A stretch of 64,000 bases of DNA from Branchinecta lynchi (lineage: Eukaryota > Arthropoda > Branchiopoda > Anostraca > Branchinectidae): assembly GCA_023053575.1 (NCBI GenBank), contig JAKZAP010000013.1:18323689-18387688 (forward strand), written 5' to 3'. Below the pieces are notes generated by a model that worked only from the letters and a program-made list of their open reading frames with translations, searched no databases and had not been told where the DNA came from. Positions 40,241 to 52,170 of the stretch are shown here, in pieces. The position numbers and the translations under genes are program-made. Every line of letters begins with the position of its first letter. Position 1 is the stretch's first letter.

Positions 40241-40856
40241 CAGAATCACTTATACTAAAATAGGGTGTCCTATTTGGGGTGTCCAGTCGGTGTGAGTTCA
40301 TCTGCGCTGATATCCATCAACCCTATCCCAGTTGTCCGAACCATAGTAGCTGCGTCATAATATAATATTATTTGGGCGTGTATGACTTCTCTCCTATCCT
40401 TGGAAGGAGGTTCACGATCGTCCCTTTTTTAGATATTTGAAATGCTCGCCACTCGTTACTCCATTTTCCGTCGGCTTCTGGGCCGCTCTCTCTACCGTCA
40501 TCCAACGATGACATCATCCGGAATGACGACTCTCAACACGAAGTCGTCAATGATGCGACCAAGCAGCAACGACGAAGCAGGCAAAAATTATTGAAGACAC
40601 ATGAAACGGAACAAATCAGGAACGGAGTTCGGTTGAAAAGTGCTTAATTTTAAAATAACGTCTGGATGAACTAATTTGTTCAAAAGGATGCTTGGTGGAA
40701 AGTTCTGTTCTATGATGCCGTACTAAAAGATGTAGGATACTATATAGACTACTGCTATGTGGATTACATAGGTAAACCAGACGAGAGAACCCAGTTCACC
40801 TTAGTGCAACTTTGCTGGATTGGAAACATTCCTGATCTGTGAGAGCCTGAGGCGTA

Positions 40857-41138
40857 GAGCGTGTTCCAACCTACTTACCGTAGTTACTACGCATGACGTC
40901 ACGAATTCTGACTTTTGCCGTCAAGGCTGGAATGATTTTTCTATTTTCCAGCAGAACATCATGCCACGGGAGAATCCGACCGATCACGTCACAGAGATCT
41001 GTTCCAAGCGTGGTAAGCAAATAGTTACTATTAGTTACTATTTCGAGAAGGTTGGAACGGTCAGCGTAGTAACTTTTAGTGAGGTTGGAACGGAAATAGT
41101 AACTATAGTTACTATTTGTAGAAGGGTGGAACGCGCTC
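40857..41138. mobile_element. G3: GTAACTA-rich MITE
   Basis: Ends GAGCGTGTTCCAACCTACTT and AGAAGGGTGGAACGCGCTC with GTA on both sides (40854-40856, 41139-41141). The interior matches G2 (TCGAGAAGGTTGGAACGGTC). Confidence 0.7.
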
Positions 41139-41194
41139 GTAGTCTAGCGTCGGGCGACACTCTGGTGTCTCGAATCGTTCAATAGTTGCATTTT

Positions 41195-41570
41195 TTTTTT
41201 TATTGAATATTCGTTGGCCGGTGGCTTGACCGGTTTCTTAATTTCTGTTTTCAAACGCCGTCGAATTTCACCGTTTTACTACTCCGGCCGTTTCATCATT
41301 CGCGTTTTTGATCGAACTTTTGTTCGCCGTTGGTTTAGCCGGTGGCTTAATTTCCGTTTTCAAGCTCTGTCGAAGTTCGTTGTTGGCTTAATTAGTGTTT
41401 TTACGTCCCCGGCGATCCTTGCCCGGTCGCCGTTTCGTCAACGTTTCAAGCAAACTTCGAACTTGCTAGTTCACGAAGTTCGTCGGCTAGAGTTTGAAGG
41501 ACAAAGAAACTGTGACCGGCGACCAAAACGGTATTTAATCAATCAATCAATCAATCAAATTTAATCCGAA
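41195..41570 (+). repeat. Possible retroelement end with AATC tail
   Basis: A GC-richer stretch with GGCCGGTGGCTTGACCGGTT and TTAGCCGGTGGCTTAATTTC (a degenerate duplication) ends in an AATC tetranucleotide run (41537-41560). A short simple-sequence tail is usual for non-LTR and SINE 3' ends. The 116-codon ORF across it matches no family I know. Confidence 0.35.
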
Positions 41571-42789
41571 TAGCTAAAAGCTAGAAAAGGAATAAAAAAA
41601 TAGCATAAATAATCCGAATAAGAAAAGGAATTTTAAGTTCAAACTGACCAAGTTCAACGTTCGAAGCTTCAAGAAGACACAAAAAATGAGGGTAGACGAT
41701 AAAATTACATACCTATGAATTCATCCACTCGACAAAAAAAATCAATGATACAGTATTATAAGATTGGATTTTCTGCCAAAACACTAAATTTCGTTTTTGC
41801 TAAAAGTTAACGTTGACAAGGGAACGGCGACTGGAATGAAATGGCATTCGAAGTCCCGTCGTACCTATAATGACAATGCAACTACTTCCCAATTTTTAAT
41901 TAATTCTATTAATTCATTAATTAATCAATACTATTAACAATTAATGAATTTTTAAACCTGGAGACTGATTCTGAGCCAGCTGACGACACTCACCAATTGT
42001 TGCAGTTGCCACTCACTATTTTCCATATGAGAGGCTCCCGACGAAGGTAGGTAGGTTTTTATTTTTAACCGAAGCATTGAAAATAAAATAAAATAACGTT
42101 ACTAAATATCCTATTGCAGCAAAAAGAATGTCCTAAGGACTTGTGCTGCAATTGGCCATATTCCTGTTCAGCGCTTCCAAGCGGACTAGTTTTTGTTATG
42201 CAGCGTTTACAAGTACAGGAAAACTAAACCGAATCCGATCTTGGTGACAAGATTATGTTTACACGCACAGGGAAAAATATAAATTCTTGAAACCGGAAAA
42301 TCTGACAAAAATAAATTCACTAGCCAATAAAAAAATGCTTTGAGAGCATTTATGACATCAGTACTGATGACTGCTGCTCTCAAAAGCTAGATAGACTTTT
42401 TTTTGTCTTTTTACCAACACGGCCGACGAGATTCCTTTCAAGTATAAACCAGAATTCTTTTCATCATGAAAGGATTCTCGTCCCGCTAGACTTTTTTTTC
42501 TAGTCGTCTTCACGAACGGAATCCTTTAGAGTTGACCGGAATTCCTTTCTACTCGACGGGATTTCTTGTCCGTGTAAACGCTACATGGGAATTCTCACCG
42601 GTGGTCTCCGGTTTTTCTTATAAGCCGTTTTTGCATCCACCGGTGACTTCTCACCTGTCTAATAACCTGTTTTTTGAACTAACAAGTGTCCGGTTTTATC
42701 TCACCGGTGCGGACTAACCAGAACCTGCTCGTGAGCCCGGCTTCAGCGAGGAGTTAACCAGTTTTCATCAACTCACAGGTGAACCAAAA

Positions 42790-43030
42790 AAACGCGTTTT
42801 AAAGAACACCTGAATGAAGAGTACCAAGTATCATCCCTATCTGTATGACGTCCGTTAACATTGCCTGCAGAAAACCCAATCCAAATACGAAATACCGTTT
42901 CCAAGCTATGATTTTTGCTCCATTTTGCATCTGTCCTTATTTCAGTACCGAGCAATTTTAGAAATGAACAAATGTCTCCAATCAACCCTTCTTCTGGAAT
43001 ATTTTTTAACCAGATAAGCCCAAACATATA
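42790..43030 (-). repeat. Dispersed repeat R, copy 2
   Basis: Inverted counterpart of 21080-21315 (minus strand reading KNIPEEGLIGD, FLKLLGTEIRTDAKWSKNHS, FRIWIGFSAGNVNG). The reading frame shifts near the end relative to copy 1. Upstream sequence is unrelated to copy 1. Confidence 0.5.
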
Positions 43031-43184
43031 CATCCCAGGTAATGGAGGTTCTGCGTATGTTTCAGCAGCAGAAAGTGAAAGTGACCCACTACCCTATGGA
43101 TTCGACTTTTTACTAAGTGTACAGAAGTGTTGGTTATGAGGCAATGGGGGACTAACAGAAACTAGTCCACTTGGAGCGCTGAAC

Positions 43185-43560
43185 TGTAATAAGGCCAATT
43201 TATTAATATTACTTTTATCTAATGAAGAAATAACTAAACTCAACAACTTCCAATTATCCACCTAGCCTATGACTTAAATAACAAACAATTAGACGTGAAC
43301 ACTATACACGACAAGAATACTTAATATTTACAGCCCCACCCTAACAACTGTGAAAAAAAAACATCACACACTGTAATTAATTTAAAAAACACGTATTAAT
43401 TAAGTTTAAAGTTTTCAGTTTCTTTTTAAACCGTACGTATAAAGTGGCTGAGTCCCTGATGCTAGCCGGCAGATTATTCCAAACAGAAGGCCCCAGATTA
43501 TGAATCACGTAAGATGATCTAACTGTACGCCAGCGTTCGCGTATCATCCATTATTAATGC
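43185..43560 (-). pseudogene. N5: short non-LTR RT C-terminal remnant
   Basis: On the minus strand a 45-codon stretch from about 43555 to 43420 reads RSSYVIHNLGPSVWNNLPAS then FKKKLKTLN. The GPSVWNNLP...FKKxLK pattern is the usual C-terminus of many non-LTR ORF2 proteins. The 3' untranslated remainder runs towards 43185. It adjoins the M2 repeat. Confidence 0.6.
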
Positions 43561-43564
43561 GTAA

Positions 43565-44075
43565 AACCGGTTATCTTTAAAGGATCCCTCGCACCATTTA
43601 TTCTTCAACTTACAGAATTTTAAAATATTTGAATACTTTAAAATTAGGCTGTGCTTTCAACAAATAACCTATTGTTTTGGCTATTTTAAGCCATTTCCGA
43701 GACCGGTTGACTTGTAGCAAGAACGGGGAAGCAATTTACATAACCAGTTTTTCTGATAGAAAAACTTCTCGCAGACAAACGTCGACAGCGAGATACACAT
43801 CGAAGGTAGCAAAACGCGAACAAGTGAGTAAATCAGCGTGGTTCAGTTAGACTGTCCTGTGCGAAATTGGGGTCTCCGGGTTTGGAAATATATGGAGTGA
43901 TTATGGAAGTGGATTGCATTATTATTTATAGTAAGACAGGTCCTTTAAGAATTCTTTGGCAAACTGTTTGCCGAAAGAGTCTATAGTATATAATGTTTTG
44001 GACGAGTTTTGCAGAAGCCAATGGCACACTTTATGAATTGTGTCATGATTATTATTGAAATAACGAACTGTTGGC
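43565..44075 (+). repeat. M2: repeat M, inverted partner of M1
   Basis: It begins TTTAAAGGATCCCTCGCACC, passes GGTTGACTTGTAGCAAGAAC and GGTCTCCGGGTTTGGAAATA, reaches AGACAGGTCCTTTAAGAATT (about 43948) and continues to ATGATTATTATTGAAATAAC. Partial copies lie at 32318-32550, about 41830-42030 and 62534-62610. Confidence 0.65.
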
Positions 44076-44184
44076 AGGCAGGAGCGTCACTACCCTTTTA
44101 CCTTTGGGGGGAGGTCCGGTTTGTGCCGACGGACTCAGAAATGTGCCGACAAAACACGCGTACATTTCCCGCCAGCACAGAATA

Positions 44185-45015
44185 GAACCGGTGTAAAACT
44201 AACTGTAAAACTTCAGTTGAGATTATTCCTTTGATGTAATTTCGTCTATCAAAGTTCACATATTTGGCTTTCATTTTAGCTTTCGCTAAAAAGCAAGCTT
44301 CCAACGACTGTACCAAGAACAAGTTAAACTAAACGCCGCAGGGGAATTTTTTTTAATCTGCCTTTTTACCGGAAAAATTTTGCTGTACCTACTATACGAG
44401 TACTAGCTTTTAACGTGTTTCAGACCCCCACGAATTTTAATCCGCCAACTAAATGAAACACCGTTCTTCCAAATAAAAAATAATACAAAATGCGCAGCAG
44501 GCGAAATTTTATGTAAACTATCTGTAATGCATCAGTTGAGATTATTCCTTTGGTATAATTTCGTAAATCAAAGTTCACATATTCAGCTTTTAATTTTAGC
44601 TTTTGCTAAAAAGCGAATCTTCCAACGACTGTACCAAGACAAGTTAACCCAAGCGCCGCATGCGAAATTTTTTTAATCTGCTTTTTCCGGAAAATTTAGC
44701 TATAGTTCTATAAAACTTCCGCCTTTTAACGTGTTTCAAAACCCAAGAATTCGTATCTTAAAACGAAAACTAAATGATGCACCGTTCTTCCCAACAGAGA
44801 ATACTACAAAATGGGCCGCAGGCGAAATTTTGCGCAAAACTAACTGTAATGCATCAGTCGAGATTGTTCCTTTGATATAAATGCATATATTTTAATTCAG
44901 ATATTCCGCTTTTCGTTTCAACTTTCGCCGAAAAGCGAAGCTTCCAACGGCTGTACCCAGAACAAGTTGAACTAAGGAACGCCAGTGAAATTTTATAAAT
45001 CTGTATTTTTTCCAG
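44185..45015 (+). repeat. Tandem array, about 320-bp unit, three copies
   Basis: GTTGAGATTATTCCTTTGAT-type words start at about 44215, 44538 and 44858. Each unit has AAGCGAAGCTTCCAACGACT, GCCGCAGGCGAAATTTT and TAACGTGTTTCA. A related fragment is at 36830-37060. Confidence 0.65.
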
Positions 45016-45054
45016 AAAAATTTGCGCCCGACAAATGTTTGCAGAATTTGATTT

Positions 45055-45865
45055 CTTACGTATAAAAAGGCCAAATGGGCCCACAAGAGTACCGACGCCC
45101 CACAAAATCATTCAGAATTCGATTTATTCTGTGTTTTACCCGACAAGACTGTAAAGAACTTTATTTTTTACTTGTAAACAGTCCGCTGTGCCGACGAGAC
45201 TTAAAATTTCGGCAAGAGCCCGATAAAAATTTACAGAATTTGAATTTTTTCTTTTTTTTTTTGTAAAAATAACCCGATGTGCCGACGAGAATACCGACGC
45301 CCGACAGAACCACCGAGCATTTGATTTTTTTTTTTTTTTTCTGTGTTTTGCTCGACCTGACTGTAGCCTAATTTGATTTCTTACGTGTAAAAATAACCCC
45401 GTGTGAGACTTGAACTTCCCGGGTGTGCCCGACAAAGTTTGCAAAATTTGATTTCTTACGTATAAGTAGAACCCGATGTGCCGACGATCGTCGACCGAGG
45501 CCCGACAAAAGCATCAAAAAATTAGTTCTTCTGGAGCCCTTATGTATAAAAAGAACCCGAAGTGCCGACGAGAATACCGAGGCACGACATAAGCATGCAG
45601 AATTCGATTTCTTCAGTGTTTTGCCCGACAAATGTTTGCAGGATTTTTATTCTTGCGTATAAAAAGAACCCTACGTGCCGACGAGAATACCGATGCACGA
45701 CAAAAGGATGCAGAATTCGATTTCTACCGTGTTCTGCCCGACAAATGTTTGCAGGATTTCATTTCTTGCGTATAAAAAGAACCCGACGTACCGACGAGAA
45801 TACCGAGGCACAACAAAAGGATGCAGAATTCGATTTCTTCAGTCTTTCGCCCGACGAAAGTACTT
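45055..45865 (+). repeat. Tandem array, about 90-115-bp unit, eight copies
   Basis: GTGCCGACGAGAATACCGA-type words follow CGTATAAAAAGAACCC near 45060, 45173, 45263, 45384, 45461, 45544, 45659 and 45772. The last three units are the most alike (113-115 bp). The 87-127-residue ORFs on both strands simply translate the unit. Confidence 0.72.
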
Positions 45866-46783
45866 TCTCAAGGCCTTTGGGGGGGGAGTCCCCCCCCCCC
45901 ATAGAAGACATGCCCCTGACGACAGGTCCTTCAAGCTTTTGCTAGAAGTCAATGCGTCTGGAAAAGACTTAAAGGGCATAATTAGATACTTCACTGAGCC
46001 ATAAGTTTTCTTAAAGGGCCCCCCTTGATTATTCTAACTATTCTAAGAACCTAGATTTACATTAGTTAAATCATTTTGAATATTGGAACATAAAGAGAAA
46101 TTGTGTGAGGTCTGCTATAATTAAGCGGAGACCTTTGGATTTGAAGGTAACCCGAGATTTCGATCGACAACGCGGCTAATGAAGGGTTTTGTTCACTAAA
46201 TTTAGTCTGTGCCGGCTCAGACTATCTTATCTTCCTCGGATATTATGGTGCAGAATAGCAGGTCAACAATCGAGATTTCTCGGCCAGATTTTCTGCACTT
46301 TCATCACCATGTTGAAAAATCTCAACTTTTCCGTATGGAGCTGAAAATAATACTATCCGCATGCACCTGACCCTGGTCTCGGTCAAAAGCATTATGGCGC
46401 AGGATTTTCCGGACCATTATTAGTTCATTACGGTAAAGTTGAAGCTTTTCAACTTCATTATGAAAGTGCAGAAAATCCATTCGATGCCACCTAATCGTCA
46501 ATAATTCCCAACCCGAGCTAAGAACTTGAACTTATGAATCAATGCTGACCCATTCTCTAAATACGCTCTTTATAAAATTCCTTCCGGATTAGTTATTTTT
46601 TGCCGCTAGATGCACTACGGTAACATAAATGATACGTTACTAATGGTGTACGTGTAACCGGGTATGTTTTGCTATTTTCAGTACCTTAGGCCTAGCCATG
46701 TATAAAACTGTTCCTGACCAGATGTGTGCTCTATGCTACCCAACTCTGTTCAGTCAAATTTTATCAAGTTTGTCAATACTCTT
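45866..46783 (+). other. Intergenic stretch with a small inverted repeat
   Basis: GATTTTCTGCACTTTCATCA (about 46291) faces TGAAAGTGCAGAAAATC (about 46460). AAAAATCTCAACTTTTCCGT-ATGGA (46315) also resembles 35395-35420. Nothing else is recognised. Confidence 0.45.
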
Positions 46784-47309
46784 GATGACTATCTCTCCTT
46801 GCCGATGCAAAATCTCCGGCCTCTCCAGGTAGCCCGCGGAAAAAGGCAGAAGTGGTATCACAGCTGCTCCCAAAGATCGCCGTTACTGATTGACATAGGA
46901 TTTGAGTAGTACGGACACGCTTACTCCTTCTTCCGAGCACTGACATGTTTTGGACTTAGTCATATCAAGGTCATATAGAGTATTCTGGCTTCCGACTTCA
47001 GTGATGATTGCTCGCTGATTTTTCTACGAGGCTAATGCCCGCCTCGGTCCGAAAAACTTTCGCTTTCCGAGGCTGTTCTGGCGCTCTGCTAGTCTTGAAA
47101 AGTTATGTGGAACGAATACTCTATATGACGAAGTCCAAAACAAGCCAGTGACCCTCAGGAATAAGGAGTAGGCGTCTCCGTAACGACTCAGATCCTGTGT
47201 CAACCAATCACGGCGATCTTTGGGAGCAGATATGACACCACTTCTTCCTTTCTTCGCTAGGTACCCGGAGAGGCCGGAGATTTTGCATCGGCAAGCAGAG
47301 ATAGTCACT
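46784..47309. repeat. Foldback repeat with about 200-bp arms
   Basis: The left arm (46784-46986) and right arm (47113-47309) are inverted copies: TGCCGATGCAAAATCTCCGG, GAAGTGGT(A/G)TCA, CTCCCAAAGATCGCCGT, CCTTGATATGACTAAGTCC-type. The 126-bp spacer carries GCTTTCCGAGGCTGTTCTGG. Both arms contain small frame-disrupted open stretches with no recognisable product. Confidence 0.7.
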
Positions 47310-48784
47310 GTTTGACTCCTCCCCGAAAAAGGAGCTAGGTCTTGGAAATCCCGTTCCTCGGAATTAGCTGACTTTTGCCGTCTCTAAAACTCGAAAGTTT
47401 TGGGTTCATAATCTCTGGTCTGGAAAGCACCGCTGGCTTATCTGCGTTATGGTAGCCTTTGGAGCCAAAAGACCGCTCGCCTTCGTTGTTGTTGTCTTGG
47501 TACAGTTGATCTTTCGAGTATTTGACGTTTCCAAGGTAACATTAAAGATCCGACATTGGAAGTTCACGCTTTCTCACTTTTCGTTGGAAACGTTTAAATC
47601 TTCATGAAACTGTTTGAAACTTCGGAACGAAACTTTGAAACTTGACTAAATTTCGTGCGAAATTGAAGCTAGTTTTCAGATCGAAATCTGAAATCTCTTT
47701 CACATTTGTCTTTGGACTTAAACTTTCAAATTACTTTCCAGTAATCTAGAGAAACTTATTCAATTTTCATTGATTCGTTCAGGTGTGTTCTGGTTTCGAA
47801 GTGTCTTGGGAAAAAGCGTTCGTTGAAACATGCTGTAATTTTAAATTTGTCGCAACTTTGTCGAATATTCCGTTGAAATTCTAAGAGACAGTTTATTAAC
47901 CACCGTGTTTTCTTGCGACTGCGGCTAAAACCCACTTTGCTTACCGAGGCTGTTCTTGCGCTGCGCTAGTTTTGGTAAGTGACGTGACTTGGATTTATCA
48001 CGTGCGGGAAAAGTGGATTTTGGCGAGCAAGCGAGAAGCTGAAAAGACGCGATAATTTACTTTACAATTACGGCGGTTTCTCGCTTTGCTTTTGTGAAAT
48101 CGAATCCGTGAGAACAGGGATCCAGAGTGGAGTCTAAGCACCATGCATCAAAGGAAGGAAGGCCAGAATCGCGCTTATAACCGTGACCCCGAGGCCCGAG
48201 GGGCTGATCAAGGGGGCCCGGAAATCATACTGACTTCTTCGGGGAAAAAGATTGGCCAAGCGAGGGTTATGTTATTTATACCATATTATTACGCTAGTTA
48301 TTTATTAAAAGTTTAACTGGAAAGGGGTGAGATAGGACAATCTAGTTACCCATCACTTATTCACTTAAATTGGCTTGAAGACCCGATGAAAATGCGTTAC
48401 TTCATTGCTCCGCTGTTCATGAATAATCGATTTTCGAATAGGTGAGTTTCCATGTCAGATTCGTGGTACCTCTATGCGACTGTACCTGTGACGTATGCTT
48501 GACTTGTTCAGGCACCAAGTAATCTTTACCAGGTTCATCACTGGTCACTGAAAAGCCGCGTTCAGTTGAGATTCAAATCTTCCACGTCATAGTGGAATTT
48601 GCGCTGTGGGGACGGCCATAGTTATTCTGAACGTCACTACTAGAGCGGATAGTGGAAAACCAAAAAATCCCTTAGCAGAATCCAAATATTTAGTATATTC
48701 AAGTTTAATGACACACAAATAAGTTGGCTTTTCAGTTAAACTTCGAAGAAAAAGTACAAAATCTTGCTGGTAAGCAAGGCAACA
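47310..48784. other. Intergenic stretch with a dispersed repeat piece
   Basis: 47310-48300 is unremarkable. 48355-48480 (AAATTGGCTTGAAGACC...GATGAAAATGCGTTACTTCA ... GTGGTACCTCTATGCGACTG) matches, in reverse, the 200-bp spacer between B1 and B2 (24757-24955), and more weakly 10766-10900. Family unknown. Confidence 0.45.
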
Positions 48785-48910
48785 TTCTTTTATAAGGCGT
48801 AGTCTCGCCGTTCCCCGCGGACTCCACTTGAGGAGTCCCCGCGTTTTTGTTTTTCCCGAGGACTCACTCCGGCGTATTCTCGCGAGTCCCCACGGGGGGG
48901 GGGGGAGTGC
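48785..48910 (+). repeat. GC-rich inverted-end candidate, left piece
   Basis: GGCGTAGTCTCGCCGTTCCC then CGCGGACTCC... is matched in reverse orientation at 51133-51190 (GGGGAACGGCGAGAATACGC). It contains further GAGGACTCACTCCGGCG and CGAGTCCCCAC words. Confidence 0.5.
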
Positions 48911-49039
48911 TCTGATTATCATCACCATCATCAAAAAAGACTCCCTTTCAGATTCGGAGGGGAATCAATGTTTGCTGATGTTGGTACAATGTAAAATTAA
49001 TTAAAAATAATCAGAATAAACAAAACCAAAAATAAATTG

Positions 49040-49521
49040 GCTCCAGACTGGTTTCGTGAACTGCATATTTATTTTTCGAATAAAATCCATGATAAGATAA
49101 GATAAGATTTAATTGCACAAAAAAGCCAAAAGGCCATGGCAACAAGATAAACAAAACAAAAAAAGAACAAAGATCTCTACCGTAACCTACTTACTCTAGG
49201 CATAATTTTCGGTGTTGAAAAGCGACCCTCAGGAATCTTGCCAGCCTCCTCACATCACCAAACTGCCGGCTACCAATCATACTACACATCCATTCCTCAT
49301 CGAACACCCTCACGCATTCTCCAAACACTTCATTCCTTAACTCTCTTAATTCTTCACATTCACACATGACATGCACCACACTTTCATTCTCATCTCCACA
49401 CATTGGACAGGAGAAATACTGGCCAGAACGTTTGGAAGAACTTCCAATATATGTTCTTCTTCTCCCAAGCGGTAAACAATCTGCCCTGAGACACCACACC
49501 AACTTTACTTCCTCCTTTTTT
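49040..49521 (-). pseudogene. N3: 3' fragment of a non-LTR retrotransposon
   Basis: On the minus strand the frame reads KLVWCLRADCLPLGRRRTYI, then CPMCGDENESVVHVMCEC (Cx2Cx8Hx4C, the same spacing as in N2) and ends near 49191. The 3' end is an ATCTT-type pentamer repeat (49095-49112 on the plus strand). Its 5' side is cut off exactly at the right terminus of element A5 (49521), so A5 inserted into it or they were joined by a break. Confidence 0.7.
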
Positions 49522-51062
49522 AACAAGACCAAAGGTTTCGATGGGATCCCAAAAATTCAATATCTGATCCAGACAACTGGGTCTTGTCTTAGCCAGATCC
49601 AGTCTTCGCCAGACTCCTTGAACATTTTTACAATTAAAATTCAGAAACAGATTAAGGCCAAATAGCTAATCACCTGAGAAAACCAAGTTCAGATTTGGAT
49701 TCAGCATGTGTGTTTACCCCTATAAGTCATATCTGTTTTGACGAAAACTTCCTGCCACTTCTGCCAATTTCCCGGTTCCGGCCGAACTCCAGAACTACTT
49801 GTCCGGCGAAAAAAGAAAGCTCAAAGACGAAATCAGGGTATCTTCTTTCCCCAGTAATGAACATCTAATCAACTTCAAATAGAAATTTAGCTTATAACAA
49901 ATTTTCCGATTCCAGCCGGATTCCGGTCGAACTATATGTCCGGATAAAATACGATTGTCACACAGGGACTCAACATCTCTTCTTACCCCTAAATCGCTTA
50001 TCTAATCAACTAGAAATAAAACTTTGACTTCCAACATTTTTCCGGTTTTGGCCGGATTCCGGACGAACTACATGTCCGGGTAGAAACTTGTTTTCACATA
50101 AGTGTTCAGCATGTCTTCTTGCCCTAAATCGAACATCCAATCAACTCCAAATTAAACTTTTAATTTTGACAAACTTTCCGGTTTGGGCCGGATTCCGGTC
50201 GAAATACTTGTCCGTCGAGAAAATAGTTTTCACCATCGTCTTCAGCATGTCTCCCTACCTCTAAATCGAATATTTAATCAACTTCAAATAAAACTTTTAC
50301 TTTCAACAAACTTTCCGGTTTGGGCCGGATTCCGGGCGAAATACTTGTCCGTCGAGAAAACAGTTTTCATCATCGTCTTCAGCATGTCTCCCTACCTCTA
50401 AATCGAACATTTAATCAACTTCAAATAAAACTTTTACTTTCAACAAACTTTCCGGTTTGGGCCGGATTCCGGGCGAAATACTTGTCCATCGAGAAAATAG
50501 TTTTCACCATCGTCTTCAGCATGTCAAATCGAACATCTAATCAATTTCAAATAAAACTTTTACTTTCAACAAACTTTCCGGTTTGGGCCGGATTCCGGGC
50601 GAAATACTCGTCCGTCGAGAAAATAATTTTCACCATCGTCTTCAGCATGTCTTCCTACCCCTAAATCGAACATCTAATCAACTTCAAATAAAACTTTTAC
50701 TTTCAACAAACTTTCCGGTTTTGGCCGGATTCCGGGCGAACTACTTGTCCGATGACAAAATGGTTTTCACCATCGTGTTCAGCATGTCTTCTTACCCCAT
50801 AATCGACTATCACATTAGCTGTTTCAAAATATTTTGTTTGACCCTTAATTTCAATCCCCTCCCCCACCCCTAAATGTAGAGCTACAAAGCCCATCTACGA
50901 ACTTGACTGGTCCGACGACCCAACGAACCTTCTCACCAAGTTTCATCAAAATATCTCATTCCCTTCGAGAGTTATCGTGCTTACAGACGGACGGACGGAC
51001 AGACGGACAACTTTTGCGATGTCATAGGTATCCCTCCACTTACGTTTAGGGATCCCAAAAAC
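49521..51062 (-). mobile_element. A5: family A element, longest intact copy
   Basis: Reverse orientation with both ends: AACAAGACCAAAGGTTTCGA (49522) and CCACTTACGTTTAGGGATCC (51036-51056). The array holds about nine units, the last six very regular (TTTCCGGTTTGGGCCGGATT recurring every 123-141 bases from 50170 to 50715). Short ORFs across it merely repeat the unit and are not genes. Confidence 0.85.
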
Positions 51063-51129
51063 ACCTTGAAAAATATTTAGCATTCCCCATGTTCTCGCTG
51101 TTTCTGTCCGCACGGAGTGACTCCCTCTA

Positions 51130-51190
51130 TTCTCGCCGTTCCCTTTGATTCCCCGAGGAGTCCTCGGGGAACGGCGAGAATACGCCTATA
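51130..51190. repeat. GC-rich hairpin, possible right partner of 48785
   Basis: ATTCTCGCCGTTCCC (51135-51149) pairs with GGGAACGGCGAGAAT (51166-51181), loop CGAGGAGTCCTCG-containing. Together with 48785 it brackets N3 and A5. Confidence 0.55.
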
Positions 51191-51199
51191 GTCTCGAGG

Positions 51200-51829
51200 G
51201 ATTTTGTCCAGGACTCGTGTTGACCGGGGGAGGCGGAAATTTGCAGATAGGCTACGCTCCGAATTCAGTAAAACTTGATGGAGGGAAGAGGGGATTAAGA
51301 GATACGACGTTTATGATTCCAAGTCCTCTTCGGCTACAGTGGGGGGAGTCGGAGGGAGATTGCCGGAAACTTGAAGGCTCGCATAGGGGTCAAACGAGTG
51401 CATCAATTTAAACGAAACTTAGAGAGAGCATACACCAGAGATGACATATTTTAGGGTCCTAACCGGATCCGACAACGTTGGTCCTGGTCCGGAATTTTCC
51501 AAAAATGCTCAGATTCGATTTAAACTTGGTAGATGGTATAAAAGAAAATGCTTTTGGTGATCCCCTCTTTAGTCTGAACCGGATTCGGACACGGTAGGGG
51601 GAGATCGAGGAAGGACCGGAAATCGTATAGCACGTCTAGGGATCAAACGTGTGGATTTATTGGACGATCCGAGATAATGCCGGAACTGCTCAGAATTGAG
51701 TGAAACTAAATATCCTAATTCTATTTCCAAACCGCATTTTTGGATGGCGGGTGTATTTTGTGACGTTCTTATCTACTTTCTTGTACCGCCTACTCGTAGC
51801 AAGTGCCATATAAGCTCGTAGCTCTTGTT
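51200..51829 (-). mobile_element. B4: truncated family B element (left-end part)
   Basis: It holds roughly one and a half decayed type-II units and the left terminus GCAAGTGCCATATAAGCTCG then TAGCTCTTGTT (51799-51829). The right end is missing; its place is taken by a GC-rich hairpin (51133-51190). Confidence 0.7.
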
Positions 51830-52122
51830 AATACTGGAACATAGACAGTGTGGGGTGAGCTTTAAGGCGTTTTTGAACTCAAAGTAAGTGGCGACTGCTC
51901 CGCAGAGCTACGTCCAGTTCTTACTCATACTCACCCATGTCTCGTTTTCGTCGCCATTGCAGACTAACCAGAACCTTTTGGGAGGAAGGTTTTACTAAGG
52001 AGAAATCACCGGGAGATGGCGAGACCAGACAACTCCTTATAGAAGGAACACTAGACACATGCGAGTAAAATCCGTAACTTACACGAACACGCCTAAGAAA
52101 CACAAAAAATGGATGACTTCTC

Positions 52123-52128
52123 TTTATT
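52123..52128 (-). promoter_or_regulatory. La polyadenylation signal
   Basis: AATAAA on the minus strand lies 43 bases past the La stop codon, within CTTGAATAAAGAGAAG. Cleavage would be expected near 52100-52110. Confidence 0.7.
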
Positions 52129-52170
52129 CAAGGTCGTTATCAAAGTATGAAACACAAAACATAATACCTC

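Noticed and set aside
41214..41564. 116-codon ORF rich in Arg/Phe
   Set aside because: It ends in the AATC simple repeat and has a degenerate internal duplication; no recognisable domain.
45562..46004. Overlapping 109-127-codon ORFs with repeated RRTRxPTRIP-like text
   Set aside because: They follow the 115-bp tandem unit and occur in two frames; the repeat, not selection, keeps them open.
49366..49665. 99-codon plus-strand ORF
   Set aside because: It is antisense to the N3 zinc-finger region and runs into the A5 end.
50183..50873. Regular array resembling a CRISPR
   Set aside because: Units are about 136 bp and similar throughout; there are no short repeats separated by unique spacers, and the setting is eukaryotic.
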